Shown: positions 51,606 through 60,599 of the stretch, piece after piece
Position numbering within the stretch: the stretch's first letter is position 1
Layout: each line of letters opens with the position of its first letter
From: Neisseria lactamica
Lineage (GTDB): Bacteria > Pseudomonadota > Gammaproteobacteria > Burkholderiales > Neisseriaceae
NCBI RefSeq assembly: GCF_901482445.1
Contig: NZ_LR590477.1
Location: 248,001 to 312,000 of the forward strand
Length of the DNA stretch: 64,000 nt
Direction: 5' to 3'
Made by a program: the position numbers and the translations under genes
Notes under the pieces: generated by a model
The model's input: only the letters and a program-made list of their open reading frames with translations
What the model was told of the DNA's origin: nothing
The model's database searches: none

Positions 51606-53582
51606 ATGGACATAGTTATGGCAACCGAACCGAACCGAACCGAACCGAACCGAACCGAACCGAACCGAACCGAACCGAACCGAACCGAACCGAACCGAAC
51701 CGAAATTATACACGATTTAGAAAATAATTTCAAACAAAACAACATATTAAAACTCAAACAAATCTTTCCCGAAGTCTTTTGCGAAGGCCAAATCGATTTT
51801 GAGAAGCTCAAACTCGTCCTCGGCGCGGAAAACCTTGCCGGCGCGGGCGAACGTTACCAACTCGATTGGGCGGGTAAAACCGCCGCCTATCTCAACCTGC
51901 AAAGCCCCACTTCCCGAACCCTTGTTCCTTGCAAAGAAGAATCCGCAGATTTCGACGGCACGCAAAACGTGTTTATCGAAGCCGAAAACCTCGAAGCACT
52001 GAAAATCCTGCAAAAATCCTACGCCGGCAGCGTGAAGATGATTTACATCGACCCGCCCTACAATACCGGCAACGATTCCTTCGTCTATCCCGACAAATTC
52101 TCCGAAAGCCGCGAAGAATACGCCCGCCGCGTGGGCGATACCGACGACGCGGGCTACCTGAAGCGCGACGGCGTGTTCCAGGGCGCGTGGCGCAAAAACG
52201 GCAAAGACAGCGGCCATTACCACAGCAACTGGCTCTCTATGATGCTGCCGCGCCTGCATCTGGCGAAAACCCTGCTGCGCGAAGACGGCGTGATTTTTAT
52301 CAGTATCGACGACAACGAACAGGCACAGTTGAAACTGCTGTGTGATGAAGTGTTTGGGGCGGAGAATTTTGTGTCAAATATTATATGGGAGAAGAGGTAT
52401 ACCAGAAGTAACAACGCCCGCATGTTCACAACATTAACGGAGCAGATAGTTTGCTACAGGAAATCTGATAACTTACAGGAGTTAAAAGAGCCTAGAAATG
52501 AAAAAGCAGATTCCACTTATACCAATCCAGATAATGACCCAAGAGGAGTATGGACAAGCGTATCTTGTGTTAACCCAGCAACAAAGGAACAACGCCCGAA
52601 TTTATCATATGAAATACAAAATCCACACACGGGAGAAGTCATTACACACCCAACAAATGCATGGAAATTTGAGCATTCAAAATATTTATCCTATCAGGAA
52701 GATAACAGACTGTATTGGGGAAAGAATGGAGAAAACAAATATCCACGCTTAAAGAAATTTCTCACAGAGATGGATGGCGGAATGGTGCCAGTTGATTTAT
52801 GGAAACATGATGAAACAGGAACAACAGATGCTGCCAGCAAAGAGTTGGAATCCATGATTGGTAAAGGAATATTTACTTTTCCGAAACCTCCTTCATTAAT
52901 CAAAAGGATGCTTAAAATTGCATCAAATAAAAAAGATTCAATTATATTAGACTTCTTCTCCGGCAGCGGCACTACCGCCCACGCCGTGATGCAGCTTAAT
53001 GCCGAAGACGGCGGCAGCCGCCGTTTCATCTGCGTCCAACTTCCCGAAGAAACCGACGAAAAATCCGAAGCGCGCAAGGCGGGTTTCGACACGATTGCCG
53101 AAATCGCCAAAGAACGCATCCGCCGCGCGGGCAGGCAGATTTCAGACGGCCTTCAAAGCGGTCAAAACGTGGATACGGGCTTTAAAGTCTTCAAACTTGC
53201 CGAAAGCGGTTTCAAACAATGGCGGCAGTCCGGACAAGCCGATACGGAAGCCCTGCAACGCGAATTGTCCTTGAACATTGATTCCGTACTGTCTGAAACG
53301 CCGTCTGAAAACCTGCTCTGCGAATTGATGCTGCGTTTAGGTTTGAAGCTGACTTGCAAGGTTTCGCTTTCAGACGGCGTGTATTTTGTGGAAGACGAGG
53401 ATACGGGCGGACTGTACGCCTTCCTGCTGGAACGCGTGAATCAGGATTTGATTGATGCCGTGCTGGCGAAGCATCCCGTCAAGGCGGTGGTTTTGGACAG
53501 GCTGTTCGACGGCGACGACGCGCTCAAAGGCAATACCGTATTGCAGATGAAGGACGCGGGCGTGATGTTCGAATGCGTGTAG
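51606..53582 (+). CDS. modD: Type III restriction-modification methyltransferase, phase-variable (ModD type)
   Basis: The 658-residue N6-adenine methyltransferase has the catalytic motif IYIDPPYNTGNDSFVYPDKF near residue 145. The SAM motif DFFSGSGTTAHAVMQLN is near residue 450. DPPY before FxGxG is the beta-class order used by type III Mod proteins. Between them, about 52345-52955, lies an A/T-rich target-recognition region. An ACCGA x16 tract right after the start gives TEPNR repeats and the frame is open, so this copy is ON. ATG 51606 and 51618 are both in frame. The ModD name rests on the repeat unit. Confidence 0.88.
   Translation: MDIVMATEPNRTEPNRTEPNRTEPNRTEPNRTEIIHDLENNFKQNNILKLKQIFPEVFCEGQIDFEKLKLVLGAENLAGAGERYQLDWAGKTAAYLNLQSPTSRTLVPCKEESADFDGTQNVFIEAENLEALKILQKSYAGSVKMIYIDPPYNTGNDSFVYPDKFSESREEYARRVGDTDDAGYLKRDGVFQGAWRKNGKDSGHYHSNWLSMMLPRLHLAKTLLREDGVIFISIDDNEQAQLKLLCDEVFGAENFVSNIIWEKRYTRSNNARMFTTLTEQIVCYRKSDNLQELKEPRNEKADSTYTNPDNDPRGVWTSVSCVNPATKEQRPNLSYEIQNPHTGEVITHPTNAWKFEHSKYLSYQEDNRLYWGKNGENKYPRLKKFLTEMDGGMVPVDLWKHDETGTTDAASKELESMIGKGIFTFPKPPSLIKRMLKIASNKKDSIILDFFSGSGTTAHAVMQLNAEDGGSRRFICVQLPEETDEKSEARKAGFDTIAEIAKERIRRAGRQISDGLQSGQNVDTGFKVFKLAESGFKQWRQSGQADTEALQRELSLNIDSVLSETPSENLLCELMLRLGLKLTCKVSLSDGVYFVEDEDTGGLYAFLLERVNQDLIDAVLAKHPVKAVVLDRLFDGDDALKGNTVLQMKDAGVMFECV
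51624..51703 (+). repeat. ACCGA pentanucleotide tract, 16 copies
   Basis: Sixteen uninterrupted ACCGA units just inside the mod reading frame. Five-base units change the frame by slipped-strand mispairing, switching Mod on and off. With 16 units the frame is open to the full-length stop. Confidence 0.97.
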
Positions 53583-53614
53583 TCAGCGGAAAACCGGAAG
53601 TGCCGTCTGCCGTC

Positions 53615-53765
53615 ATTCCCGCGCAGGCGTGAATCTAGAAACTCAAAGTTGCAAGAATTTATCGGAAATGACTGAAACCCAACGAACCTAGATTCCCACT
53701 TTCGCGGGAATGACGATATATCAGTTTCTGCGCCGACAGGTCTGGATTCCCGCCTGCGCGGGAAT
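53615..53765. repeat. NIME with three dRS3 units between mod and res
   Basis: The dRS3 pattern ATTCCC(N8)GGGAAT occurs at 53692-53711 and 53746-53765, with a degenerate copy (GTGAAT end) at 53615-53634; intervening RS-type sequence separates them. This is a neisserial intergenic mosaic element. Confidence 0.85.
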
Positions 53766-53816
53766 GACGGCAAAGAGGTGGATTTTCCGCGCGACAGCGG
53801 ATAGAAGGAAATAAAA

Positions 53817-56468
53817 ATGGAATTGAAATTTGAAGAACTGCCCTATCAGCTTGATGCGGTAAATGCCGTTGCGAATCTTTTTGCAGGGCAGCCGAACCAC
53901 GCCCGGACATTTGATTTGACCAGTCAGGGGACGGGGCGGTTTGTCGGCAACGGCTTGGATTTGGATTGGGAAACGCTGGGTCGGAATCTGAATGCGGTAC
54001 AAAAGCAAAACGGACAGCCTAAAACGAAAATTGGCGAGCACGGGCGGAATTTTTCCCTGGAAATGGAAACGGGTACGGGCAAAACCTATGTCTATCTGCG
54101 TACGGTTTACGAATTAAACCGCCGCTACGGCTGGAAGAAATTTGTCATTGTCGTACCGAGCGTACCGATACGCGAAGGCGTGTTGAAAAGCCTGGAAATT
54201 ATGAAGGCGCATTTTGACGGGGTGTTCGGCAGGCCCGTGATGCGTTATTCGGAATATTCAAGCGGCAGGCTGTCGGACTTGCGCGCTTTTGCGGTAAACG
54301 ACCATATCGAAATTTTAGTTATCAACATCCAGTCGTTTGAAAAAGACGGAAACGTAATCAATAAGGTAAACGAAAGCGGGGACGCGCCGATTAAGTTTAT
54401 TCAGGAAACGTGTCCCATCGTCATCATCGACGAGCCGCAAAATATGGAAACGGAAGGCCGTCTGAACGCTTTGGCATCGCTCAATCCGCTCTTTACCCTG
54501 CGCTATTCGGCAACGCATAAAAACCCTTACCACAAGGTGTACAGCCTGAATCCCGTGCAGGCATACAATTTGAAGCTGGTCAAGCAAATCGAAGTTTTGC
54601 CGGTATTGGCGGAAAACGATGTGAACGGCGCATTTGCGGAGCTGCTGGAAGTGAAACAGGCGGCCAAAGGCCGTCTGAAAGCCGATTTGAACATTCATTA
54701 TCAGGATAAAAAGGAGACCAAGAAGAAAAAGGTATCCGTCAAATCGGGAGACGATTTGTTTGAAAAATCGGGCGGCAACGAAGCCTACCGCCACGGTTTC
54801 ATCATCGACGGCCTGGATTTTGAGAATCAGGAATTGGCGTTCTCAAGCGGTAAAACCATTATGCGCGGCGGAGACGGCGACGCGGTGCGCGATGAAATTA
54901 TGAAAAACCAAATCCGCGAAACGGTAAGGGAGCATTTGGCGAAGGAGAAACGGCTGAATCCGCTGGGGATTAAGGTGTTGTCGCTGTTCTTCATCGACCG
55001 CGTGGAGAATTACCGCACAGAAGACGGAACGGCAGGCAAGTTTGCCCTTTGGTTTGAAGAAATCTATCGGGAGCTTGCAGGCAATAGCGATACGGCGGGC
55101 GTACACGACGGCTATTTCTCGCAAGACAAGAAAGGCCGTCTGAAAAACACTGACGGCACGACGCAGGCGGACAACGATACCTACCGCCTCATTATGCGCG
55201 ACAAGGAAACCCTGCTTTCCTTTGATAGCCCGCTGCGCTTTATCTTTTCCCATTCCGCGCTGAAAGAAGGCTGGGACAACCCCAATGTATTCCAAATCTG
55301 CACGCTCAACGAAACCCGCTCGCCGCTGAAAAAGCGGCAGGAAATCGGGCGCGGGCTGCGTATCGCCGTCAATCAGGAAGGACGGCGCGTGCGCGATGAA
55401 AACGTGAACATACTGACCGTTGTGCCGAACGAAAGCTACGAATTGTTTGCCGCAAATCTGCAAAAGGAATACGAAGACGAATGCGGCATCAAATTTGCCG
55501 CCGAAAACATCAAAAACGGCAATAAGAAGAAAAAACAGCTGTTCCGCAAAGATTTTCCGCTCGATCCCGAATTTCAGGCAATTTGGGACAAGTTGAAATA
55601 CAAAACGCGCTACCGCGTGCGCTTCGATACGGAAGAATTGATCGAACAGGCTTCGGCGGCGGTGGCAAACCTGCCGGAAATCCAAAAGCCGAAAATCCGC
55701 GTCCGTAAGGCACAATTAAAACAATCACAAACCTATGGTATCGAAACAGTCGAAATTGCCAGCCGCAGCCGCGAAATGGACGTTCAATGGGAGATTCCGG
55801 ACATACTCGGCGAGATTCAAAGAAAAACGGGGCTGACGCGGCGCACGGTGTACGAAATCATCATACAGTCAGGCCGTCTGAAAGATGTGCCGGGCAATCC
55901 GCAACGCTTCATCGACCTTGCCGCCGAAGCGGTAAACCGCAGCCTGCACGCGTTGATGGCGGCAGGAATCGAGTATGAGAGAACCGGCGAAGTGTACGAC
56001 CAAAAGCTGTTGGAAGATATGGCGCGCGAAGGCATCGAGTTTTATGAAAACAACTTTACATTTGCAGTAAGTAATCCGCAAAAAACCATTTGCGAAAACT
56101 ATATTCCATTGGATTCCGGCACGGAACAAGCCTTTGCCCGAAATTGCGAGGATTATGATGCCGAAAATGAAGGCGGCGTGGCGTTTTACTTCAAACTGCC
56201 CGGCTGGTTCAAAATCCCGACCCCGCTGGGCAATTACAATCCCGATTGGGCGGTGGTAAAACAAGTTCGGGACAAAGTGTATTTCGTTGCGGAAACCAAA
56301 AACACCGGCAAAGGCATTCAGACCGGCGTGGACACGGACAAGCTGCGCCAAAATGAGAGGCTGAAAATCAAATGCGGCAAGCGGCATTTTGAAGCGCTGG
56401 ATGGTTTGGCATACCGTGTTGTGGAAAAAGTGGGGGACTTAAAGTCGGAAAAAGAGGAGCAGGCTTAA
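53817..56468 (+). CDS. Type III restriction endonuclease subunit Res
   Basis: The 883-residue helicase-nuclease pairs with Mod to cut unmethylated DNA. SF2 helicase motifs are present: Walker A METGTGKTYVYLRTVYEL near residue 85, motif II VIIDEPQNM, motif III region LRYSATHKNPYH, and motif VI QEIGRGLRIAVNQ. A C-terminal PD-(D/E)xK site reads NPDWAVV then FVAETKNTGKG, about residues 807-830. The gene is full length, with AAGGAAATAAAA before the ATG. Four AG-type uptake sequences lie inside, so it has been resident long enough, or came from a donor using the same dialect. Confidence 0.93.
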   Translation: MELKFEELPYQLDAVNAVANLFAGQPNHARTFDLTSQGTGRFVGNGLDLDWETLGRNLNAVQKQNGQPKTKIGEHGRNFSLEMETGTGKTYVYLRTVYELNRRYGWKKFVIVVPSVPIREGVLKSLEIMKAHFDGVFGRPVMRYSEYSSGRLSDLRAFAVNDHIEILVINIQSFEKDGNVINKVNESGDAPIKFIQETCPIVIIDEPQNMETEGRLNALASLNPLFTLRYSATHKNPYHKVYSLNPVQAYNLKLVKQIEVLPVLAENDVNGAFAELLEVKQAAKGRLKADLNIHYQDKKETKKKKVSVKSGDDLFEKSGGNEAYRHGFIIDGLDFENQELAFSSGKTIMRGGDGDAVRDEIMKNQIRETVREHLAKEKRLNPLGIKVLSLFFIDRVENYRTEDGTAGKFALWFEEIYRELAGNSDTAGVHDGYFSQDKKGRLKNTDGTTQADNDTYRLIMRDKETLLSFDSPLRFIFSHSALKEGWDNPNVFQICTLNETRSPLKKRQEIGRGLRIAVNQEGRRVRDENVNILTVVPNESYELFAANLQKEYEDECGIKFAAENIKNGNKKKKQLFRKDFPLDPEFQAIWDKLKYKTRYRVRFDTEELIEQASAAVANLPEIQKPKIRVRKAQLKQSQTYGIETVEIASRSREMDVQWEIPDILGEIQRKTGLTRRTVYEIIIQSGRLKDVPGNPQRFIDLAAEAVNRSLHALMAAGIEYERTGEVYDQKLLEDMAREGIEFYENNFTFAVSNPQKTICENYIPLDSGTEQAFARNCEDYDAENEGGVAFYFKLPGWFKIPTPLGNYNPDWAVVKQVRDKVYFVAETKNTGKGIQTGVDTDKLRQNERLKIKCGKRHFEALDGLAYRVVEKVGDLKSEKEEQA

Positions 56469-56580
56469 AACAAACAGGTGTAATCGTAGTATGGCGATGT
56501 TGGATTGGGGCGGCGGCAACCGAAGATGCGGATATGGTAATGACTTTGATTGGGTAAACCGATCGGGGACTGAAGATTGT

Positions 56581-56592
56581 TTCAGACGACCT
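56581..56592. repeat. AG-mucDUS-type uptake sequence
   Basis: TTCAGACGACCT is the reverse of AGGTCGTCTGAA, the uptake dialect of some commensal Neisseria, in the gap between res and the convergent DacA-like gene. Confidence 0.7.
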
Positions 56593-56629
56593 TTTGATTC
56601 CCTTATCTCGGAAATGGGAATATGGAAGG

Positions 56630-57796
56630 CTATTGCCCTGTCAGACGCGTCCAAAGCCTTTGCCACCGGCTTCTTTTTTCTACATTTTCCAGCGCGGCGA
56701 TTTCTTTTTCGGCAAGGGTGTATCCGTTTTGTCTGATTTTGATTTTTCCTAAAATCTGCCCTTTTTTTACCGGGGCGGGAATCGGCTGTATGGTTTCCAA
56801 AATTTGTTCGGCTGTTTTCGCTTCCTTATGTGGCAGAGTGATGTAGACTTCTTTGAGGAAGCCTGCGCGGACGGTTTTTTTGCTGCCTCCGGAAATTTGG
56901 ATTTGGGCAACGGTTTTGCCTTTCGGATATATTTTGGGCGTATCGAAGGCCTGCAATGCCCGGTTCAGCAGCTTGCTGTTGTCCGATGCGCGTGTTTCCG
57001 CCGATTCCGAACCCAATGTGATGACAAGGATGTGCCTGCCGTTGCCGGAGTATGACACGGCAAGGTTGTAGCCGCCGCTTTCCGTATGGCCGGCTTTCAG
57101 ACCGTTTACATTGTTGTCCCTATATAAAAGGATATTGCGGTTGTTTTGTTCTATGTTTTCAAACTTGAACGATTTGATGGAAAACAGCGGGTAATATTCC
57201 GGAAAGTCGCGCATCAATGCTTCGGCAAGGAGGGCGAGGTCGCGGGCGGTGGAAACTTGTCTTTCTTGGCTCAAACCGGTCGGATTTCTGAATAAAGTGT
57301 TCTTCATACCCAAGCGTCGGGCTTCTTCATTCATCTGTTTGACGAAGTTTTCTATCGAACCGTTGCCCAGCCTGCCGGCAAGGGTTAGGGCGGCATCGTT
57401 TGCGGACAGGACAATCATACCTTTTAAGAGCGTGTCGGTTCTAACGCTGCCGCCGGGCCGGACAAACATTCTGCTGCCTTCCGATTTCCACGCCGATTCG
57501 CGTATTTTTAAGGTTTCTTCAGGGCGGATATTTCCCGATTTCAAATTTTTGAAAACCAGATAGGCGGTCATTAATTGCGCCAGTGCAGCAGGTTCTGCGG
57601 GGGCATCGATGTTTTTGGCGGATAGGGTCTGTCTGCTTTGGAGGTCGATGACGACGTGTGCCGCAGCAAGGGTTTCCGGCGTTTGAGGGGAGGATGCCGC
57701 GCGTACCGGCAGCCTGTTTGAAGAAAGGGCGGCGGGTGCGGGAGAGGCGGCTAAAATGATGGGGATTAAGATTGACAGGGCTTTATGTGCAGTCAT
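56630..57796 (-). CDS. DacA/DacC-family D-Ala-D-Ala carboxypeptidase-like protein, catalytic Ser and Lys missing
   Basis: The 388-residue protein has a signal peptide (TAHKALSILIPIILAASPAP), a peptidase S11 domain, the C-terminal PBP5-type domain, and a basic amphipathic end (KRSRWQRLWTRLTG) typical of membrane-anchored DD-carboxypeptidases. The SxxK motif, normally SLTK before MTAYLVF, reads ALAQ here. SxN is kept as SAN, and KTG is KAG in NGLKAGHTESG. The catalytic Ser and Lys are therefore absent, and a pseudoenzyme or peptidoglycan-binding role is inferred. The frame opens at 58201, but the ATG at 57796 starts the signal peptide. Confidence 0.85.
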   Translation of the reverse strand: MTAHKALSILIPIILAASPAPAALSSNRLPVRAASSPQTPETLAAAHVVIDLQSRQTLSAKNIDAPAEPAALAQLMTAYLVFKNLKSGNIRPEETLKIRESAWKSEGSRMFVRPGGSVRTDTLLKGMIVLSANDAALTLAGRLGNGSIENFVKQMNEEARRLGMKNTLFRNPTGLSQERQVSTARDLALLAEALMRDFPEYYPLFSIKSFKFENIEQNNRNILLYRDNNVNGLKAGHTESGGYNLAVSYSGNGRHILVITLGSESAETRASDNSKLLNRALQAFDTPKIYPKGKTVAQIQISGGSKKTVRAGFLKEVYITLPHKEAKTAEQILETIQPIPAPVKKGQILGKIKIRQNGYTLAEKEIAALENVEKRSRWQRLWTRLTGQ

Positions 57797-57943
57797 GAAA
57801 GGTGTTAACCGTATAATCGCTTCAGTTTGCCGATTATACGCCCGGGATGGGCGTGCGGGCGGATTTTTCTTGCTTTCGGGCTGTCTTAGGCGTATGGTTT
57901 CGGGTTTTGTGATTTTAACAAACCGATTATCCCATATTGAATT

Positions 57944-59470
57944 ATGAACACGCCCCTTCCTTATTCCGATTACCTTATCCGCATCCTGACGGCATCTGTT
58001 TATGATGTGGCGGTGGAAACGCCTTTGGAACCGGCACGCAGCCTTTCTGCACGTTCGGAAAACAATGTTTTGCTGAAACGCGAAGATTTGCAGCCGGTTT
58101 TTTCGTTCAAAATACGCGGCGCGTATAACAAAATGTCCAAGTTGCCGAAAGATGCGCTTGCCTGCGGCGTGATTGCGGCAAGCGCGGGCAACCATGCACA
58201 AGGCGTGGCGTTGTCCGCACAGCGTTTGGGCTGCCGTGCCGTTATCGTTATGCCGGAGACTACGCCGAAAATCAAAGTGGATGCGGTCAAAAGCCGTGGC
58301 GGCGAGGTGGTTTTGCGCGGTGTTTCATACAACGATGCCTACGATTATGCGATGGAGTTGGCGGAAAAAGAAGGGCTGACCTATATCGCACCGTTTGACG
58401 ATCCCGATGTGATTGCGGGGCAGGGGACGGTGGGGATGGAAATTGTCAGCCAGCATCCGGATGATATTCACGCCGTATTCGTCCCGATAGGGGGAGGCGG
58501 TTTGGCGGCGGGCGTGGCGGCATTTATCAAGCAGGTTCGTCCCGAAATCAAAGTTATCGGCGTACAGACCAACGATTCCTGCTGTATGAAGCAGTCGGTC
58601 GAAGCGGGAGAAATCGTCCATTTGAAAGATGTCGGGCTGTTTTCAGACGGCACGGCGGTCAAAGTCGTCGGAAACGAAACCTTCCGCCTCTGCAAAGAAC
58701 TTTTGGATGAAATCATTACAGTCGATACCGATGCGGTTTGCGGTGCGGTCAAGGATATTTTCGATGATATGCGCAGCATTACCGAGCCGGCCGGCGCGTT
58801 GGCATTGGCGGGACTGAAGGCTTATATCGCACGCGGCGGCATCAAGGGGCAGACCCTGATTGCCGTTACCAGCGGTGCGAATATGAATTTTCACCGTTTG
58901 CGCCACGTTTCGGAACGGAGCGAATTGGGCGAGGGCAACGAAGGCATTTTTGCCGTAACCATTCCCGAAGAACGCGGCAGCTTCCTTAAGTTTGTCAATA
59001 TATTGGGAAATAGGAATATTACCGAGTTCAACTACCGCTACGGGGACGATGAAAAAGCGCATATTTTTGTCGGACTTCAAGCGGCAGGCCCGCAGGATTT
59101 GGCGGTTATCGGCAGCCGGTTGGATGAGGCGGGATTGCCCAATGTCGATTTGACCAACAATGAGATTGCCAAAATCCATATCCGCTATATGGTCGGAGGG
59201 CGGACGGACAAAGTGGCAAACGAGCGGCTGGTCAGTTTTGAGTTTCCGGAGCGTCCGGGGGCGTTGGCACGCTTTTTGAACCATATGCAGGGAGGGTGGA
59301 ATATTACGCTCTTCCATTACCGCAACCACGGTGCGGATTACGGGCGGATTTTGGTCGGTATCGACGTGCCGCCGCACGATGCCGCCGCATTTGACGGTTT
59401 CTTGGAAAGTCTGGGATACAGCTATCACGAGGAAACGCAAAATGCCGCGTACAAGCTGTTTCTTGCTTAA
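57944..59470 (+). CDS. ilvA: Threonine dehydratase, biosynthetic
   Basis: The 508-residue PLP enzyme converts threonine to 2-oxobutanoate, the first step to isoleucine. The PLP lysine is in PVFSFKIRGAYNKM near residue 57, and the glycine-rich phosphate loop is PIGGGGLAAGVAAFI. The C-terminal 180 residues hold two ACT-like regulatory domains (FPERPGALARFLNHMQG), so isoleucine feedback is expected. It is divergent from the DacA-like gene and ends at an uptake-sequence terminator. Confidence 0.95.
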   Translation: MNTPLPYSDYLIRILTASVYDVAVETPLEPARSLSARSENNVLLKREDLQPVFSFKIRGAYNKMSKLPKDALACGVIAASAGNHAQGVALSAQRLGCRAVIVMPETTPKIKVDAVKSRGGEVVLRGVSYNDAYDYAMELAEKEGLTYIAPFDDPDVIAGQGTVGMEIVSQHPDDIHAVFVPIGGGGLAAGVAAFIKQVRPEIKVIGVQTNDSCCMKQSVEAGEIVHLKDVGLFSDGTAVKVVGNETFRLCKELLDEIITVDTDAVCGAVKDIFDDMRSITEPAGALALAGLKAYIARGGIKGQTLIAVTSGANMNFHRLRHVSERSELGEGNEGIFAVTIPEERGSFLKFVNILGNRNITEFNYRYGDDEKAHIFVGLQAAGPQDLAVIGSRLDEAGLPNVDLTNNEIAKIHIRYMVGGRTDKVANERLVSFEFPERPGALARFLNHMQGGWNITLFHYRNHGADYGRILVGIDVPPHDAAAFDGFLESLGYSYHEETQNAAYKLFLA

Positions 59471-59483
59471 TGGGTAATACACA

Positions 59484-59517
59484 ATGCCGTCTGAAAGCCT
59501 TTCAGACGGCATTGTGC
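59484..59517. terminator. Uptake-sequence inverted-pair terminator
   Basis: ATGCCGTCTGAA / TTCAGACGGCAT with a 5-base loop lies between the convergent ilvA and cysA. Confidence 0.75.
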
Positions 59518-59525
59518 TTTCAAGG

Positions 59526-60599
59526 TTAAATCGAATATTCGATCAGCTCGTTTTGAGAAAAGACATAAATCTGTTTCGGAATCAGCTTCAATTCTTTTCC
59601 TTCGGCGATTGGGTAGCGCGCGGCATCGCTGCCAGCCAGCGTGATATGCACGTCCTGTTTGCCGTGTTTCACCAAAACGTGCGTCAATGCGCCGACGGCG
59701 TGGATTTTTTCGATTTCGGCACAAATCATCGGGGTTTCGTGTTCGGCGGCGATCTGCCATTCGTGCGGACGGATATAGCCGGTGGCGGTTTGCTCCTGCC
59801 ATTTGTATTGCGCGTCCAATTTCCACGCGAAACCGTTGTAATGCCAGAAGCCTTTTTCGATTCTGCCTTCAAAAGCGTCGGTTTCGCCGAGGAACTCGGT
59901 AACGAAGGCGTTTTCGGGTTTGCGGTAAATGGCTTCGGCACTGCCGGTTTGTTCGATTTTGCCGTGGTTCATCACGACGATTTCGTCGGAAACTTCGAGG
60001 GCTTCTTCTTGGTCGTGCGTAACCAGAATGCTGGTTACGCCTAGGTTGTGATGGATGTCGCGCAACCAGGTGCGTAATTCTTTGCGTACTTTGGCATCCA
60101 GCGCGCCGAAGGGTTCGTCCAAAAGCAGGAGTTTCGGTTCGACCGCAAGCGCGCGGGCGAGGGCGATGCGCTGGCGTTGCCCGCCGGAGAGTTGGTGCGG
60201 ATAGGATTTTGCCAAATGCGAGAGTTGTACGAGTTTCAGCAATTCTTCGACTTTGGCGCGGATTTGTCCTTTGGACGGGCGTTCGGACTTGGGCAATACG
60301 GTCAAACCGAAAGCGACGTTGTCAAACACGTTCATGTGGCGGAAGAGGGCGTAGTGTTGGAACACGAAACCGACTTTGCGTTCGCGGACGTGTTTGGCGG
60401 TTACGTCCTGCCCGTCAAACAGAATCTTGCCGCCGTCGGCGTTTTCCAGTCCGGCGATAATGCGTAAAAGTGTGGTTTTGCCGCAGCCGGACGGGCCGAG
60501 CAGGGAAACGAGTTTGCCGGTGGGGACGTTGAGGTTGATGTTTTTCAGCACATGAAAATTGCCGAAGTGTTTGTTTAAGTTTTGGATGGTGATGCTCAT
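59526..60599 (-). CDS. cysA: Sulfate/thiosulfate ABC transporter ATPase CysA
   Basis: The 357-residue ATPase drives sulfate import. Walker A is LLGPSGCGKTTLLRIIAG near residue 35, the signature LSGGQRQRIALARAL, Walker B KLLLLDEPFGALD, and the C-terminal TOBE-type regulatory domain follows residue 235. Its ATG overlaps the cysW stop by 4 bp. No sulfate-binding protein gene is present in the window. Confidence 0.94.
   Translation of the reverse strand: MSITIQNLNKHFGNFHVLKNINLNVPTGKLVSLLGPSGCGKTTLLRIIAGLENADGGKILFDGQDVTAKHVRERKVGFVFQHYALFRHMNVFDNVAFGLTVLPKSERPSKGQIRAKVEELLKLVQLSHLAKSYPHQLSGGQRQRIALARALAVEPKLLLLDEPFGALDAKVRKELRTWLRDIHHNLGVTSILVTHDQEEALEVSDEIVVMNHGKIEQTGSAEAIYRKPENAFVTEFLGETDAFEGRIEKGFWHYNGFAWKLDAQYKWQEQTATGYIRPHEWQIAAEHETPMICAEIEKIHAVGALTHVLVKHGKQDVHITLAGSDAARYPIAEGKELKLIPKQIYVFSQNELIEYSI

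Noticed and set aside
51624..51703. Short regular repeats considered as a CRISPR array
   Set aside because: Pure 5-bp tandem tract without spacers, inside a coding frame.
51557..51811. Minus-strand frame with an RFGSV repeat over the ACCGA tract
   Set aside because: It only reflects the pentanucleotide repeat on the other strand.
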